Assembly (NCBI GenBank): GCA_910584795.1 | Contig: CAJUBZ010000008.1 | Coordinates: 52,478 to 116,477, forward strand | DNA: 64,000 bases | Source of the DNA: an uncultured Eubacterium sp. | Lineage (GTDB): Bacteria > Bacillota > Clostridia > Lachnospirales > Lachnospiraceae | Direction: 5' to 3' | Shown: positions 53,162 through 61,580 of the stretch, one piece after another | Layout of the letters: each line of letters starts with the position of its first letter | How positions within the stretch are numbered: position 1 is the first letter of the stretch | Translations under genes and position numbers: made by a program | Notes under the pieces: model-generated | Databases searched by the model: none | Seen by the model: only the letters and a program-made list of their open reading frames with translations | What the model was told of the DNA's origin: nothing

Positions 53162-53446
53162 AAACTACCTCCTTTCTTGTCCATTTCAATTTGTGAAATA
53201 TAAAAGGCATCCAAACACACGGAAATTCTTTTCCACATAATTCAGATACCTCTTGCAACATTCATTACTAAAATTGATAAAATTATATTCTATTATTAAT
53301 TTAAATAGTATTCTCATCTACTGTCCCCCAACATAATATCTAATATTTCTACATATTATTATATATTATTTTCCAAAAAATGTCTATTTAAAAAATAAGA
53401 ACATAGCTTATGTTTGCTTCATTACCTTTTTACACCTACAATCTTA
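53162..53446. promoter_or_regulatory. Upstream region of cas operon
   Basis: 285 AT-rich bases between the AraC gene (same strand, ends 53447) and cas6. It has to contain the cas promoter and possibly a terminator of the AraC gene. I could not pick a convincing -35/-10 pair. No gene seen. Confidence 0.4.
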
Positions 53447-54412
53447 TTACAATTTTTTCACTGGTCTAATATACTTCCAATACCGTTCCGGCTCATGAAA
53501 GAAATACATCACCCTTCCATAAGACATATCCAATTCGTAACCATACTTTGAATAATTAAACGATGCCATAGCTTTCTCTACCTTTTCTTCAACACCACAA
53601 TTTTGATCTTCATAATCAAATGGTCCGTGTTCAAAAACCACATACTCACCTTCTGGAATATCTATTAATATCATTTGTTGTGGTACTTCTCTTTCATAAT
53701 CAATCGGCAGCCTTACACCGTAACATTCTGCAAGAGGAATCCCCCAACTGCAAATACGTCCTTCTGGTTCATTGATAAATGCCATAATTTGACCACTGCC
53801 ACTATTAACATCATTTCCACCTTCATCATCTAATTTGCCTTTAATACTATCAAGTAGACCGCAAATCGTTTCGCAGTCTTGTCCCAGAATCAAACTTTGC
53901 TTCTGCCAAAAATCCCAATATCCTATACTTTCGTAATTTTTGATATGTAGAAATTTATGAGTTGGAATTGTGACAAAGTATACCTTTACTTTCTCCGTAG
54001 ATTCTTCTCTCATTTTTCCACTTTCTATCAAATAGCAATCGAAAGGTTTTATAATTGTACGAAGTACAACCGGAACCGGATGTTGCCGATACTCTTTGGG
54101 AGTAATTCCATAAGCCTCCTTAAAGGCTCGTGAAAATGCTTCATGAGAAGAAAAACCATAATTAAAAGCAATGTCTATAAAACTCGCTTCCGTATCCCGA
54201 ACTTCTTTTAACGCAAAGGCCAATTTTCTATATCGCAGATAATCTCTAAATTGTATTCCAGATATTTCTTTAAATTTTCTCGAAATATAAAATTCAGAAT
54301 ATCCTAACTTTTGAGAAAGGTTCTTCAGTGTTAATGCCTCATCATTATGATTTTTAATACACAAATCAATTTCTTCAATTATATTTTGAATTTGCTTATG
54401 CCAATCCTGCAT
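53447..54412 (-). CDS. AraC-family regulator with GyrI-like domain
   Basis: 321 residues. Double helix-turn-helix at about 10-110 (L-S-Q-K-L-G-Y-S-E-F-Y-I-S-R-K-F and Y-G-F-S-S-H-E-A-F-S-R-A-F-K-E-A-Y-G-I-T-P-K-E-Y-R). A GyrI-like ligand domain extends from about 135 to the end (Y-F-V-T-I-P-T-H-K-F-L through R-Y-W-K-Y-I-R-P-V). The layout matches 26854-27762, but the two are well diverged. Its ATG overlaps the stop of a DUF3788 fragment (TAATG), so they are translationally coupled. Confidence 0.9.
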   Translation of the reverse strand: MQDWHKQIQNIIEEIDLCIKNHNDEALTLKNLSQKLGYSEFYISRKFKEISGIQFRDYLRYRKLAFALKEVRDTEASFIDIAFNYGFSSHEAFSRAFKEAYGITPKEYRQHPVPVVLRTIIKPFDCYLIESGKMREESTEKVKVYFVTIPTHKFLHIKNYESIGYWDFWQKQSLILGQDCETICGLLDSIKGKLDDEGGNDVNSGSGQIMAFINEPEGRICSWGIPLAECYGVRLPIDYEREVPQQMILIDIPEGEYVVFEHGPFDYEDQNCGVEEKVEKAMASFNYSKYGYELDMSYGRVMYFFHEPERYWKYIRPVKKL

Positions 54413-54582
54413 TAATCTATTACCTCTTTCATTCGATCTGAATGTATTATAAATGATTCAGAAAAACATTTCTTGATCTCAGTTGCTGAATTATATAAAG
54501 TGCATAACTTATTCCATACATCATGTAATGATTGTCCGACTAAAAAAGTCATTTCTTCTGCACTAGGTAATCTATCGAGCAT
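54412..54582 (-). pseudogene. Truncated DUF3788 protein
   Basis: 56 codons from ATG at 54582, with GGGAGAG upstream. M-L-D-R-L-P-S-A-E-E-M-T-F-L-V-G-Q-S-L-H-D-V-W is the start of DUF3788 proteins, normally about 140 residues. After about residue 30 the text (T-E-I-K-K-C-F-S-E-S-F) departs from the family and ends early. Its stop overlaps the AraC start, so translation of the remnant could feed the regulator. Confidence 0.6.
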
Positions 54583-54669
54583 AGTTATCTCTCCCTTACA
54601 AATTCTTATTTTCTACTCTACAAATTAAAAGTCGTGGGGAGATGTTATCTCCCCACTCCCCAATATGCG

Positions 54670-55299
54670 TTACTTTAATTCATCAATTCGACCGGATTGT
54701 ATTATCTCCATATTTGCCTTAATGCGTTCCTCTGGCCAGTCCCACCATTTCAATTTCAGCAACTTTGCTATGATCATGTCATCGAACCGCTTTCGAATAG
54801 GTTTTGCAGGTACACCTCCAACAATTGTGTATGGCGGTATATTTTTTGTCACCACTGCACGAGTTCCAATAATTGCTCCATCTCCAATTGTCACTCCAGA
54901 AAGAATAACAGCTTCATAACCAATCCAAACATCATTACCAATGACGATATCACCTTTGTTGTCCCAAGCATCAGTAATATTTGCCACGTTTCCCCCCCAT
55001 TCTTCAAAGAAAATAGGAAACGGATAAGTCGATAAAGATTTCAGAGAGTGATTTGCACTTGTAAATATAAATTTTGCACCGCAAGCAATCGAACAGAACT
55101 TTCCAATCAAAAGCCGGTCATGATTGACTGGATAATGATATAACACATTATTCTTTTGAAAATCCCGTGGATCGTGAGCAAAATCGTTATACATCGTATA
55201 ATCACCAATCTCAATATTCGGATTAGTAATTACTTGTTTTAAATAAACTGTTTCAGCATCACCGGTACGGGGATATATTTTATTTTCCGATATAGTCAT
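54670..55299 (-). CDS. Vat-like xenobiotic O-acetyltransferase
   Basis: 209 residues. Y-P-R-T-G-D near the start and Y-T-M-Y-N-D-F-A-H-D-P-R-D-F (about 34-47) are typical of Vat/CatB-type enzymes. The left-handed beta helix contains the catalytic His in S-A-N-H-S (about 81-85); a loop insertion follows, then W-I-G-Y-E-A-V-I-L-S-G-V and G-G-V-P-A-K-P-I-R-K-R-F. Vat enzymes acetylate streptogramin A. Whether this one does, or acts on another compound, is not decidable here. No other drug gene adjoins it, but an Lsa-type protein is encoded at 13962. Confidence 0.85.
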   Translation of the reverse strand: MTISENKIYPRTGDAETVYLKQVITNPNIEIGDYTMYNDFAHDPRDFQKNNVLYHYPVNHDRLLIGKFCSIACGAKFIFTSANHSLKSLSTYPFPIFFEEWGGNVANITDAWDNKGDIVIGNDVWIGYEAVILSGVTIGDGAIIGTRAVVTKNIPPYTIVGGVPAKPIRKRFDDMIIAKLLKLKWWDWPEERIKANMEIIQSGRIDELK

Positions 55300-55365
55300 T
55301 TATCTATTCCTCCATATATTTATTTCAAGCAACTATACCGGTTATTGCAATGCAACGTTTCACCT

Positions 55366-55524
55366 CTACCACCTCTTTATCAATTTCTTATTTATTTGTT
55401 CCCTAATGCCTTTTACCATATTTTCAGCAGCAATAGGATTGAGCAGTTCAAATGCAATATAATCACCTGCATTTTCTAAATCCTGCTCAGCCAGTTCATT
55501 AATTGTAATTTTGTACTGCTGCAT
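55366..55524 (-). pseudogene. Truncated RelE/ParE-type toxin
   Basis: 52 codons from ATG at 55524, inside the antitoxin gene in another frame. Y-K-I-T-I-N-E-L-A-E-Q-D-L-E-N-A-G-D-Y-I-A-F, then N-P-I-A-A-E-N-M-V-K-G-I is the first half of the RelE/ParE fold. The frame ends at K-L-I-K-R-W where a full toxin has another ~45 residues with the C-terminal catalytic strand. Likely inactive. Confidence 0.75.
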
Positions 55525-55678
55525 CTCTATATTTTTTCTCCAATCTGTCACATACTTCATTAAAGTCCTTTGTCTTGCCTTCTTTAATGTTTTCCAAACC
55601 GGCAAGAACCATATCTCTAACTTCTTTCTGTTGTTCTTTCAACGCAACATTATAATTATCTTTCACTGCTACTGCCAT
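55499..55678 (-). CDS. Antitoxin of RelE/ParE-type pair
   Basis: 59 residues from ATG at 55678: M-A-V-A-V-K-D-N-Y-N-V-A-L-K-E-Q through E-K-K-Y-R-D-A-A-V-Q-N-Y-N. The length, the high charge and the overlap with the toxin start are typical for type II antitoxin genes. It appears intact though its toxin is cut. It may have been kept for regulatory effect or may protect from a related toxin elsewhere. Confidence 0.65.
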   Translation of the reverse strand: MAVAVKDNYNVALKEQQKEVRDMVLAGLENIKEGKTKDFNEVCDRLEKKYRDAAVQNYN

Positions 55679-55935
55679 ATAATGACCCTTTCTTATATGA
55701 TTGAAAATGCGCTTCTATCTGTCTTTATTGTAGCAATTTAACAAGAAATATCAACTGCTTTTTTGATACATGACAACGTTGGAAAATACCAATTTATAAC
55801 ACCCTAAATATTCAAAGTCCCCATTACATAAACTATAATTGCCATACATAGATGATGTAGTCATTGTCATTTTCAGTACACTTTTATATATCAATTATTT
55901 TGCTCTGTGCAATTAATAGAAACAACTAGATTTTC

Positions 55936-56175
55936 TCATACTTCTTTACAAATTTCATAATCATCAATATTATTTTGTCTCTCACAGGCGCTTTCAATAT
56001 ATTTACTATAATTTCCGATAAAATCACTCCATTTAACGGCTTTTATGGTAGATCCTGTATCACACACCTTTTTGTTTGCGTCTTTCAAATTAAATTTATT
56101 TTTTCTAATTATTGAAAATAATTTATCTGTATGATGTGTAGTACATCCACTTTCACAACAATGCTTACTTTCCAA
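55936..56175 (-). CDS. Small Cys-rich hypothetical protein
   Basis: 79 residues with a TTG start, no clear ribosome site. Cysteines occur as K-H-C-C-E-S-G-C near the start, then K-V-C-D-T, S-A-C-E-R and E-I-C-K. The rest looks like a soluble helical protein. No family recognised. It may be a fragment. The stretch 55679-55935 shows nothing else. Confidence 0.3.
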   Translation of the reverse strand: MESKHCCESGCTTHHTDKLFSIIRKNKFNLKDANKKVCDTGSTIKAVKWSDFIGNYSKYIESACERQNNIDDYEICKEV

Positions 56176-56213
56176 ATAATAAGGATACGGTGAAGGTCAA
56201 TGGGGTTGTATAA

Positions 56214-56546
56214 CTATTTTTTACATATCGTATTTCCAACAATAAAAATTACCAGACAATCAATAATAGTAATTCCAAGTGAAACATATGCAAAACTTGC
56301 TGGTAAAACATCCTCAAACAATTCTGATACAAGAATAAGGATAGAGATAACTGCCACCCCAATTCCTGTCGTTCTACACAATTTCTTTTCGTTATATTTT
56401 GCCTTTTCTTCTTTCGATGCTGTATTATATCCGGCAATAAACCAACTTCCATGACCGGAAATTAGAACTATGGAAAGCACTGCCAGTATCGCAAATCCTA
56501 TCCATACTATCCAATCCGGTCCATTTGATACATCTGATAAATTCAT
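56214..56546 (-). CDS. DUF3784 membrane protein
   Basis: 110 residues with three hydrophobic segments (about 12-32, 60-78, 84-105). The pattern I-S-G-H-G-S-W-F-I-A-G-Y-N-T-A-S-K-E-E-K-A-K-Y-N after helix 1 is the DUF3784 hallmark. GGAGGG precedes ATG. The function is unknown. Common in Firmicutes near small accessory genes. Confidence 0.85.
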   Translation of the reverse strand: MNLSDVSNGPDWIVWIGFAILAVLSIVLISGHGSWFIAGYNTASKEEKAKYNEKKLCRTTGIGVAVISILILVSELFEDVLPASFAYVSLGITIIDCLVIFIVGNTICKK

Positions 56547-56588
56547 TTATGTTATTCCCTCCACAAAACTGGTAATTGTCATTATCTT

Positions 56589-57152
56589 TTACTTCTTGCA
56601 ATTCTCATTTATTTTCTTTGCACAATACAGAAAAAAGCCCATATCTACATACCTGAAATTCTTAGTAAACCTATCAACAACTTTCATGCCATTTCGAACA
56701 GCAACATTTTGAGAAGCTATATGTGTATCTCTAATCATAGAATATACGCTACTAGCATTAAGAACTGAGAAAGCGTATTCTTTACACGCAATTGCTGCTT
56801 CTGTTGCATAACCTTTGTGCCAATATGCCTTTTGAAACAAATATCCTATCTCCAAAATTTCCTTTTCTCTCCAGCTTTGTATTGTCAATCCACACTGACC
56901 AATCATTTCATTTGTTTCTTTTAATACAACAGCCCAAAGTCCAAAACCATACTCTTCATATCTTTTGAAATGTCTACTCATCCAATTTTGGACTTCTTCT
57001 ACACTAAATGCACTTTCATAAGCCGCACGCATTACTTCCTCATCACACAATATTTTGCACAATGCATCAAAATCGGACTGCACCATTTCTCTAATAATAA
57101 GACGCTCTGTTTCTGTAATAATTCTTCCACGTTTTGTATTCTGTACTGCCAT
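56589..57152 (-). CDS. GNAT-family N-acetyltransferase (RimJ/RimL-like)
   Basis: 187 residues. T-E-R-L-I-I-R-E-M-V (about 13-22) is the usual start of the RimJ/RimL group; E-I-G-Y-L-F-Q-K-A-Y-W-H-K-G-Y-A-T-E-A (about 106-124) is the acetyl-CoA motif; S-Q-N-V-A-V-R-N-G-M-K (about 146-156) follows. It acetylates an amino group, on a protein or small molecule. The gene is single and intact. Confidence 0.9.
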   Translation of the reverse strand: MAVQNTKRGRIITETERLIIREMVQSDFDALCKILCDEEVMRAAYESAFSVEEVQNWMSRHFKRYEEYGFGLWAVVLKETNEMIGQCGLTIQSWREKEILEIGYLFQKAYWHKGYATEAAIACKEYAFSVLNASSVYSMIRDTHIASQNVAVRNGMKVVDRFTKNFRYVDMGFFLYCAKKINENCKK

Positions 57153-57235
57153 TCATATCGCCTCCACATATCCCACATTATCCCATGCTAAAAATTTCTA
57201 ATTACCAAGTTCCTTACAAGCTGGAATTTATACAT

Positions 57236-57685
57236 TTATAATCCTTGTATTTCTTTTAGTACTTTTTGAATATCCTTATAGACTAATGGTTGCATACTAT
57301 CATCATAAATACATAGATTTGCCTTATGAAGTGCGGAAAGAATATCATTCCTCAATTCTGGCTTATACTTTACGATAATTGACAACAGTTTAATACATTG
57401 CCTTGCCGTAATGGGCTTAACATCTGTTATGTGTCTTAAATATTTATCAATGATTTCGTCAATTTTATAATCTTTATCCCATTTTGCATTATAAGCAATT
57501 AATGTAAGCCCCCTTGTGCGAATATAAGAATTATCACTGTCAAGCATATCGCTTAATCTATCCATATAAGGATAAACACAATTTGCCTCTTCACTTTCTT
57601 TTTGCAATTCCTGTAATGCTTTATATGCAACCTTGTTGTTTTTATCGAACAATAATTCAAATGTTTCTGCTATATTGACCGTCAT
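57236..57685 (-). CDS. HEAT-repeat-like protein
   Basis: 149 residues, all helical, with four or five helix pairs: L-L-F-D-K-N-N-K-V-A-Y-K-A-L-Q-E-L, Y-I-R-T-R-G-L-T-L-I-A-Y-N-A-K-W-D, and A-R-Q-C-I-K-L-L-S-I-I-V-K-Y-K-P-E-L. This suggests a small HEAT/armadillo scaffold; similar proteins are often annotated as SufBD-like, without proof. AAAGGAG precedes ATG. There is no operon partner. Confidence 0.65.
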   Translation of the reverse strand: MTVNIAETFELLFDKNNKVAYKALQELQKESEEANCVYPYMDRLSDMLDSDNSYIRTRGLTLIAYNAKWDKDYKIDEIIDKYLRHITDVKPITARQCIKLLSIIVKYKPELRNDILSALHKANLCIYDDSMQPLVYKDIQKVLKEIQGL

Positions 57686-57779
57686 AGTATACTCCTTTAC
57701 AAATTTACGGTTTGTCGAAATTTTATTTTAAAAAATCCGTATTATACACTTCTAATAAATTTCCAACAGAAATAACTCC

Positions 57780-58007
57780 CTATGGAATTTCTCTACCACT
57801 TCGATTTATCCATATTGTATTTATTCCAACAGATGAAGCTTCTTTCACATCGCTACTCAAAGAATCTCCAATATGTACTACCTTCTCAGCAGACAAGCCT
57901 GTACTATTCAATGCAAATTCAAATATTTCTTGTGATACCTGCTTAATCACTTCTCCATCTTCATGTACAACTGTACCATAGAAGTCTATAAATATCGCTT
58001 TTATCAT
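57780..58007 (-). pseudogene. HAD hydrolase with internal deletion
   Basis: 75 codons. M-I-K-A-I-F-I-D-F-Y-G-T-V-V (motif I) is joined at about residue 28 to F-E-F-A-L-N-S-T-G, then H-I-G-D-S-L-S-S-D-V-K-E-A (motif IV) and I-N-R-S-G-R. A full protein has about 230 residues; the cap and motifs II-III are lost in frame. Inactive. Confidence 0.8.
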
Positions 58008-58030
58008 CTAATATTTATCCTCTTATATTC

Positions 58031-58443
58031 TTATTTATAAATGACTTTTCTCATAGCCGAACCACAATAATCATGGGGTATTCGTTTAAATCCCACTTTT
58101 TCAAAAAATTTTTCTTTTCCTTTTTCTGCAATCAACTGTATGCTAGAACGCCCACCAATGGTTGTTCTGTTCTTGACATATTCTATTAACATAATAGTAA
58201 TATTAGTTCCTAAACCCTTTTTTTGATAAGTAGGATGTACTACAATATCAACTATCATATAATACATTCCGTCACTTATCAGTCTTCCCATTCCAACAAT
58301 TTGATTACCATCAACTGCTGTTACCGTGTATAAACTATTATTGAGTGCTTCTTGTGTTTGTTCTTTAGAAAAAAGAACCAATCGACACTTTCTCGTAGCT
58401 TACAATAATCTTCAAAACGTAACACATTTTCTTTATATTCCAT
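58031..58443 (-). pseudogene. Frameshifted GNAT acetyltransferase
   Basis: ATG at 58443 (AAGGGA upstream) reads M-E-Y-K-E-N-V-L-R-F-E-D-Y-C-K-L-R-E-S-V-D-W. Then the frame must shift at a run of six T (about 58365-58372) to continue L-F-S-K-E-Q-T-Q-E-A-L and the rest to 58031, including H-P-T-Y-Q-K-K-G-L-G-T (acetyl-CoA motif). A frame open from 58381 lacks a ribosome site. The single-base change could be a true mutation, slippage site or sequencing error. Confidence 0.7.
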
Positions 58444-58521
58444 GACATTGTCCCTTAATAATTGTATCTTTTTCAGCTTGACAAACTTGAATTTTACTCA
58501 TCCTGTTTCTAGGGAATAACC

Positions 58522-58938
58522 TTAGTTTTTTTGGCTCATATATGTTATAGCAAAAGCAACACTAATGCCTAACACTCCCCATCTTATAGCAGCCTCACAA
58601 AAGTCATAAAACGCACCACCCACGAAAGCGCTAATTGAATAAATTATTACAACAACAAATAACACAATTGCTGTTGTTAATATTAATCTCTTATTACCTT
58701 TCGCAACCTTTACATCCTTCTCAATCTTTTCTTTCATTTTTGTGTCTCCTTTCAATAGTTCATCTAAACTAATTTGATAAAGGTCACTCAATTTCATAAT
58801 ACTAACAATATCTGGCAAGGATTTTCCCCTTTCCCAATTTGATATGGTTTGTCTTGAAACTATAATTTTCTCAGCAACCTGTTCTTGTGTCAAACCAGCA
58901 TTTGCTCTTGCTTCTTTTAATTTCTTCTCAATTTCCAT
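58522..58938 (-). CDS. XRE-family regulator with membrane helices
   Basis: 138 residues from ATG at 58938 (GGAGG upstream); a 23-codon extension is rejected. The helix-turn-helix is at about 4-62 (L-K-E-A-R-A-N-A-G-L-T-Q-E-Q-V-A, then S-R-Q-T-I-S-N-W-E-R-G-K-S-L-P-D), followed by two hydrophobic segments (about 82-102, 110-134). Membrane-bound XRE regulators of this type are common in Firmicutes and often sense envelope or signal peptides. The neighbours give no clear target. Confidence 0.88.
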   Translation of the reverse strand: MEIEKKLKEARANAGLTQEQVAEKIIVSRQTISNWERGKSLPDIVSIMKLSDLYQISLDELLKGDTKMKEKIEKDVKVAKGNKRLILTTAIVLFVVVIIYSISAFVGGAFYDFCEAAIRWGVLGISVAFAITYMSQKN

Positions 58939-59108
58939 ATTTGTGACCTCCATCTGAAAGGATAATAACTCATTTATAGAAAATCGTCTATCAATAGGCT
59001 TTGACACACCTTCGAAAACGCTGTCAAAAAACTTTTACATACCGTCAACCAACGATTTGTTCAATTCTATAAACTGGAATTTAATTTTTATACTATCGAT
59101 ACTCACGC

Positions 59109-59621
59109 TTATTCCCTATACAATTCTTTTTTCAATTCTCCACAAATTCTTGCCATTTCCAGCATATCTTCTTCTGGACACATTTCACTCAAATCATAAT
59201 CTAACGGTGCAGACACAAAATCCGTTAGTATCTTATTTATCAGTTTATGTTCCTCTGGTGTAGCCGTAATATAAACATTCGATACATTGGTTTCTAAATC
59301 GTCCCCAAACAATTCACATAGATTAATACTTCCGTTCATTTTACACTCTAGCAATAAAGCTGCAAGGTCGGTAATAAGATCAATCGCATAGTAAAACTCT
59401 ATATATGTATCCTCAAAATCCGACTCCATATTTGTCAAAACAACTGTCAATGGAACATCGTGTTCGCGAAAATCACCATTTAGTTTATCCAATCCAATAT
59501 CGAAAAATATTTCCCCTAAAGAAATTTCTTCCTTATTTTTATCTGCCAAATACGCCACTAGTGTTAAACTATCATCAGTATCGCCGATATAGTTATTCCA
59601 ATACTTATTTGCAATATACAT
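59109..59621 (-). CDS. Acidic hypothetical protein, possible immunity-type
   Basis: 170 residues, strongly acidic: M-Y-I-A-N-K-Y-W-N-N-Y-I-G-D-T-D-D-S-L-T-L through L-E-M-A-R-I-C-G-E-L-K-K-E. The start W-N-N-Y-I-G-x-T-D-D-S-L and overall make-up recall immunity proteins encoded beside polymorphic toxins, which I cannot confirm. No toxin is nearby. GGAAG precedes ATG. It is a single gene in an accessory region. Confidence 0.5.
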   Translation of the reverse strand: MYIANKYWNNYIGDTDDSLTLVAYLADKNKEEISLGEIFFDIGLDKLNGDFREHDVPLTVVLTNMESDFEDTYIEFYYAIDLITDLAALLLECKMNGSINLCELFGDDLETNVSNVYITATPEEHKLINKILTDFVSAPLDYDLSEMCPEEDMLEMARICGELKKELYRE

Positions 59622-59758
59622 TTCTTACTTCCTCCACAAATTCAAAATTATCAATCAAATTTTCCCCTAAAATTATACCATTCCCACAGGAATAAAACCA
59701 CATACTTCCTCTCATGTCGCCATTTTTCTCATTTTACCCTTCTCAAGACGTACAAAAG

Positions 59759-59785
59759 GCATTCCCGAAATCTTCGGTAATGCCC
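59759..59785. other. Small hairpin in 59622-60091 gap
   Basis: GGCATT-CCGA and TCGG-AATGCC form a stem. Together with the next hairpin it fills most of the otherwise empty gap after the acidic gene. Confidence 0.4.
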
Positions 59786-59866
59786 ATAAATAGTGCAAGC
59801 CTTTCTTATAGATTGCCTTGCAAACAAATAAGTTCGAGACATTCATAGAATGCTCACGAGCCCCAT

Positions 59867-59919
59867 AAATAAAGAAAGATCACAGTTTCGTGTAAACACG
59901 ACTGCAATCTTCTTTATTT
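59867..59919. terminator. Long hairpin upstream of acidic gene
   Basis: AAATAAAGAAaGAT..TCGTG pairs with CACGA..ATCTTCTTTATTT (53 nt in all). Flanked by T- and A-runs, it may act in both directions. Confidence 0.55.
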
Positions 59920-59933
59920 TTTTATCATCTGCT

Positions 59934-60012
59934 CTACTCGCCATGCGTCCCTCGATTCCGCATACTTCGTCTGCTTCATCTCGGCCGCGGGCTTCGCCCT
60001 ATATTCATAAAC
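59934..60012. repeat. Diverged copy of fusA-upstream 75-bp repeat
   Basis: Shares in order CTAC..CGC, CTCGATTCC, ACTTCGT, CATCTCG, GGCTTCGCC and ATAAAC with the units at 63796-64000. It is GC-rich against the local background. One copy only, directly behind the tuf terminator. Confidence 0.55.
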
Positions 60013-60018
60013 AGAAAA

Positions 60019-60052
60019 ACACCCGGATGAGAGCAAGCTCTCCCCGAGTATT
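60019..60052 (-). terminator. Terminator of tuf
   Basis: On the minus strand ACTCGGGGAGAGC-TTGCTCTCATCCGGGTGT is followed by TTTTT. It lies about 40 bases after the tuf stop. Confidence 0.85.
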
Positions 60053-60091
60053 TTCTATTTATTCATGCATGGCTCATTGCCATCGCGTAGA

Positions 60092-61279
60092 TTATTCAAT
60101 AATTGTAGCAACCTTACCAGATCCTACTGTTCTACCACCTTCACGGATAGCGAATCCAAGACCCTGCTCCATAGCGATTGGGTGAATCAGTTCAACTGTG
60201 ATTTCTACGTTATCACCAGGCATACACATTTCTGTACCTGCTGGTAAGTTACAAACACCAGTTACGTCAGTTGTTCTGAAGTAGAACTGTGGTCTGTAGT
60301 TGTTGAAGAAAGGAGTATGACGTCCACCTTCATCCTTTGTTAATACGTAAACCTGTGCAGTAAATTTCTTATGGCATGTTACTGAACCTGGTTTAGCAAG
60401 AACCTGACCTCTTTCGATCTGGTCTCTGTTAACACCTCTTAAAAGTGCTCCGATGTTATCACCAGCCTGAGCTTCATCAAGAAGTTTTCTGAACATTTCG
60501 ATACCTGTGATAACTGTCTTCTGTGTTTCTTCCTTAACACCAACGATTTCAACTTCGTCATTTAAGTGAAGTGTTCCTCTTTCTACTCTACCTGTAGCAA
60601 CAGTACCACGACCTGTGATTGTGAATACGTCTTCTACTGGCATTAAGAAAGGCTTATCTGTATCTCTTTCTGGGTTAGGGAAATATTCGTCAACTGCAGC
60701 CATAAGTTCCATAACCTTGTCACCCCACTCTGATGTAGGATCTTCAAGAGCCTTAAGAGCTGAACCCTTAACGATTGGAGTATCTTCAAATCCATATTCT
60801 TCAAGGATTTCTGTAACGTCCATTTCTACTAATTCTAATAATTCTTCATCATCTACCATGTCACATTTGTTCATGAATACAACGATTTTTGGAACACCTA
60901 CCTGACGTGAAAGTAAGATGTGCTCTTTTGTCTGAGCCATAACACCGTCAGTAGCAGCAACAACAAGGATAGCACCGTCCATCTGAGCAGCACCAGTAAT
61001 CATGTTCTTTACATAGTCAGCATGGCCTGGGCAGTCAACGTGAGCGTAATGTCTGTTGTCTGTTTCGTATTCAACGTGAGCTGTAGAGATTGTGATACCT
61101 CTTTCTCTTTCTTCTGGAGCTTTATCGATGTTAGCGAAATCTACAGCATCGTTACCATCAACTCTTTCTGATAATACTTTAGTGATAGCAGCTGTTAAAG
61201 TAGTTTTACCGTGATCGACATGTCCGATTGTACCAATATTACAATGTGGTTTTGTTCTTTCAAACTTAGCTTTTGCCAT
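60092..61279 (-). CDS. tuf: Elongation factor Tu
   Basis: 395 residues from ATG at 61279 (AGGAGGATTACAAAA upstream); the longer frame runs into the leader. G1 G-H-V-D-H-G-K-T-T (about 19-27), G2 region G-I-T-I-S-T-A-H, G3 D-C-P-G-H-A-D-Y, G4 N-K-C-D and G5 S-A-L are complete; domains 2 and 3 follow (R-G-T-V-A-T-G-R, then F-R-T-T-D-V-T-G). It brings aminoacyl-tRNA to the ribosome. The asymmetric order fusA-tuf is that of the str operon. tuf has its own strong promoter and a ~160-nt leader. Confidence 0.99.
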   Translation of the reverse strand: MAKAKFERTKPHCNIGTIGHVDHGKTTLTAAITKVLSERVDGNDAVDFANIDKAPEERERGITISTAHVEYETDNRHYAHVDCPGHADYVKNMITGAAQMDGAILVVAATDGVMAQTKEHILLSRQVGVPKIVVFMNKCDMVDDEELLELVEMDVTEILEEYGFEDTPIVKGSALKALEDPTSEWGDKVMELMAAVDEYFPNPERDTDKPFLMPVEDVFTITGRGTVATGRVERGTLHLNDEVEIVGVKEETQKTVITGIEMFRKLLDEAQAGDNIGALLRGVNRDQIERGQVLAKPGSVTCHKKFTAQVYVLTKDEGGRHTPFFNNYRPQFYFRTTDVTGVCNLPAGTEMCMPGDNVEITVELIHPIAMEQGLGFAIREGGRTVGSGKVATIIE

Positions 61280-61446
61280 TTTTGTAATCCTCCTAATAAA
61301 AATTATATAATATGATTTTTTGACCTCTTGGTCTATTTCAATTTTAGAAAACTGCCTCGTCAGTTTTCCATCTTTATCGCGATGTCGTGCGAATGCGTGT
61401 AAAAACACAGCATTCCCCTGACAATTCGCTTTAAAAGGCTATCCTC

Positions 61447-61475
61447 ATTATATTTTATAATGGGAATATTTTCAA
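61447..61475 (-). promoter_or_regulatory. Sigma-A promoter of tuf
   Basis: TTGAAA (61470-61475), 17 bases, TATAAT (61447-61452) on the minus strand, close to full consensus. It lies in the 301-bp fusA-tuf gap. The leader contains a hairpin AAAACTG..CAGTTTT (about 61348-61367) before the ribosome site. Confidence 0.8.
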
Positions 61476-61580
61476 GCCTTATTTTTATCTATCATTTGAA
61501 AATATAGTAACGCTTCAGCCATCAATTCAAAAATCCTTTGAATTTTGTCACTGTGATTGTTCACTATATTTTCTCACTGA

